Origin: an uncultured Acidimicrobiales bacterium
GTDB lineage: Bacteria; Actinomycetota; Acidimicrobiia; Acidimicrobiales; SZUA-35
Length of the DNA stretch: 6,965 bases
Direction: 5' to 3'
Assembly (NCBI GenBank): GCA_938008925.1
Contig: CALLIQ010000550.1
Coordinates: 1 to 6,965 of the forward strand
Shown here: positions 5,322 to 6,965 of the stretch, in pieces
How the letters are laid out: each line of letters starts with the position of its first letter
Numbering within the stretch: position 1 is the first letter of the stretch
Made by a program: the position numbers and the translations under genes
Notes under the pieces: generated by a model
The model's input: only the letters and a program-made list of their open reading frames with translations
What the model was told of the DNA's origin: nothing
Databases searched by the model: none

Positions 5322-6965
5322 AGAGGGCGTCGAGCACGTCGTAGGTCCCGATCGTGAGCGTGCCCGCGAGGTCGAGCCGAACCGAGTTGGCGACGAACTC
5401 GGCGAGGTCGTGGTCGATCCCGATCGCGCCCAGCGAGATGGGGCTGCCACCACCGGATACCGAGCCGAGGCGCCCGGTCTCGACGGCCCGAGCGACCGAG
5501 CGGAGGTGGTCGCCGAGAAAGCCGTCGCGATTGTGGTTGGCCGTCGCCGTCTGCATCGGCACCCCGTCTGAGATCATCACCAACGCTCGACGGGCCTCGG
5601 TGCGCTGAGCGAGACGCCCGGCCGCCCACTCGAGGGCCTCGCCGTCGACCCCTTCGCGGTAGTGATCGGTCTTGAGCATCGACGCGATCGAGAGTCGGGC
5701 CTGCCGCCACGACTGATCGGCGCTCTTGTAGACGATGTGCTGGAGTTCGGCGAGACGGCCCGGATCTGATTCCTCGCCGGCTGCCCGCCACTCGTTCTGC
5801 GGCTTGCCACCACCCCACGACGCCGTCGTGAAGCCCAGCACCTCGGACTTGATCTGCGCCATCTCGAGCGCCCGAACGAACGTGTCGACCAGGACGGCCA
5901 CGGCCTCGAAGCGCTGGACCTTCATCGAGCCGCTGGTGTCGATCAGGAAACTGACGACGGCGTCACCCGTCTGGACCTCCCGAGGCAGACGACGCACGAA
6001 CGGGTTCGCCGGGTCGACGACGATCTGCGACAACCGCCCGGGGTCGAGCAGCCCATCGTCTTCGCCATGGCTCCAACCGTCGAGCTGGACGGCCGGAAAC
6101 ACTCGCTGCAGGCGCTGTGCGAGACGAGCGACGCTGACCGATTGCGCGGCAACGTGTGCGTCGAGCTCGACCCGCAGGCGCTGGCGTGTGCTCTCGCGGT
6201 AGAGCTTCGCGCCGGTCTTCTCGACGTCGTGCTCTCTGGAGAACACGCGATAGTCCGATCCGACGAGCGGGCCGGTGTCGAGGTCGCTGTCCGCCCCGGC
6301 GAGTTCCTCTTCGAGGGTGTCCCAATCGACCGGGATGAGCAGCCGGTTGCGGGTGACGGCCTCGGACACTTGCACGACGGCATCGGGCCCGTCTCCGGCC
6401 ATTTCGGCGATCAACCGGGCGATCTCGCGGGCCGGGTCGGCGAAGGCTCGCTGGTCGGCGACGTTCGGGGCCAGTTCGCGCATCGCATGGCCGACCAGCT
6501 TGGCCAGGGCGAACCGCGTGGATTCGATCACCTCGTCGACCATCTCGGAGGTGGCGATGCCGAGGAGGCGGTACCGCATGAGGTGGGTTGCGGTATAGAC
6601 GAGAAGCCCGATGCCGGTCTCGGCAATCCCGCCGGAGCGGGCCGCCTCGCTCCAGTCGTCGAAGGCGGCCGTCGTGTTCGAACGCACCCCGAGCAGCAAC
6701 GGGTCGGCCAGCGCTTCGCATCGGAACTGCTCCGCGATGTCGAAGACGACCCGCTCGAGCGGTGGCTCCGGACTCAGCTCGAGATGGAGGGCGCGATCGG
6801 AATGGCGGAGGCGAAGGCCGATCGCGTCGAGCACGCCGCGCCGCCGGCGTGGTGCGGTGTCGTTCCGGTCGGCGATGGCATCGAGGGCGAGGTAGGGAAC
6901 CACGATCGCCATCGGGCGACGATCGACCTCGAGGCGCGTGCCGTGCACCTCGGCCTTCGGCTCGC
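5299..6965 (-). CDS. cobT: CobT-like cobaltochelatase subunit with VWA domain (5' partial)
   Basis: This resembles CobT, which with the AAA+ ATPase CobS drives CobN to insert cobalt in aerobic cobalamin synthesis. The visible frame runs 555 codons without a stop and is open at the right edge. A GTG at 6948 is a possible start, but the family has more N-terminal sequence, so truncation is likelier. Numbering from that GTG, an N-terminal CobT region (about 38-205) has the motif RLRHSDRALH. A short acidic linker follows (211-231), then YRVFSREHD, a helical stretch and LDPGRLSQIVVDP. The C-terminal VWA domain (about 330-545) has an intact metal site, DTSGS (337-341), with GFTT (372-375) and ISDG (459-462). 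IVYKSADQSWRQAR and GEALEWA are strong CobT signatures. The acidic linker is shorter than in proteobacterial CobT, and a Gly/Ser loop sits near 492-503. A CobS/CobT-like pair with another client is the alternative. Its 3' end overlaps pta by 23 bp, head-on. Confidence 0.85.
   Translation of the reverse strand, partial: EPKAEVHGTRLEVDRRPMAIVVPYLALDAIADRNDTAPRRRRGVLDAIGLRLRHSDRALHLELSPEPPLERVVFDIAEQFRCEALADPLLLGVRSNTTAAFDDWSEAARSGGIAETGIGLLVYTATHLMRYRLLGIATSEMVDEVIESTRFALAKLVGHAMRELAPNVADQRAFADPAREIARLIAEMAGDGPDAVVQVSEAVTRNRLLIPVDWDTLEEELAGADSDLDTGPLVGSDYRVFSREHDVEKTGAKLYRESTRQRLRVELDAHVAAQSVSVARLAQRLQRVFPAVQLDGWSHGEDDGLLDPGRLSQIVVDPANPFVRRLPREVQTGDAVVSFLIDTSGSMKVQRFEAVAVLVDTFVRALEMAQIKSEVLGFTTASWGGGKPQNEWRAAGEESDPGRLAELQHIVYKSADQSWRQARLSIASMLKTDHYREGVDGEALEWAAGRLAQRTEARRALVMISDGVPMQTATANHNRDGFLGDHLRSVARAVETGRLGSVSGGGSPISLGAIGIDHDLAEFVANSVRLDLAGTLTIGTYDVLDALFTTAGRR

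Noticed and set aside
5322..5400. Bidirectional terminator at the pta/cobT-like junction
   Set aside because: I looked for a hairpin with a T-run on either strand and found only short GC palindromes such as CTGCAG.
5735..6202. Plus-strand open frame opposite the cobT-like gene
   Set aside because: Its Arg/Ser-rich composition has no motifs, while the opposite strand carries clear CobT signatures throughout.

Overview
The window is GC-rich DNA with dense, closely packed genes. It most likely comes from a high-GC actinobacterium. The short lipoprotein signal followed by a Ser/Asp/Glu/Gly linker in the binding protein, and the general codon use, suggest an aquatic Acidimicrobiia-type lineage. 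That placement is inferred from style, not from a marker gene.

Layout, left to right. (1) Bases 1-1192 (+) hold the 3' part of a class III, PLP-dependent aminotransferase cut by the left edge. (2) A 212-bp gap has no convincing gene but contains two small inverted repeats and leads to a good ribosome binding site. (3) Bases 1405-2472 (+) encode a TauA-like substrate-binding lipoprotein. (4) A 125-bp gap contains three consecutive perfect stem-loops. (5) tauB (2598-3401), tauC (3401-4396) and a phosphate acetyltransferase gene (4434-5321) follow on the same strand, with tauB and tauC overlapping by one base. (6) On the opposite strand, bases 5299-6965 hold a CobT-like von Willebrand factor A (VWA) protein whose 5' end runs off the right edge. 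Its 3' end overlaps the acetyltransferase gene tail to tail by 23 bp.

The plus-strand genes read as a taurine (2-aminoethanesulfonate) uptake and catabolism operon. TauABC would import taurine. The aminotransferase would convert taurine plus pyruvate to sulfoacetaldehyde plus alanine. Sulfoacetaldehyde acetyltransferase (Xsc, not in this window) would release sulfite and acetyl phosphate. Pta would convert acetyl phosphate to acetyl-CoA. TauC is recognisable by sequence. The taurine assignment of the aminotransferase rests largely on its neighbours. The missing xsc gene is the main gap and is most economically placed just upstream of base 1.

Three observations deserve a second look. The Pta is about 30 residues short and lacks the segment holding the CoA-binding Arg known from the Methanosarcina thermophila enzyme. 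TauC carries an extra loop of about 30 residues with two cysteines after its first membrane helix. The stem-loop array sits exactly between the binding-protein gene and the rest of the transporter. I see no phage, transposon, CRISPR or RNA gene, and no clearly undescribed system.
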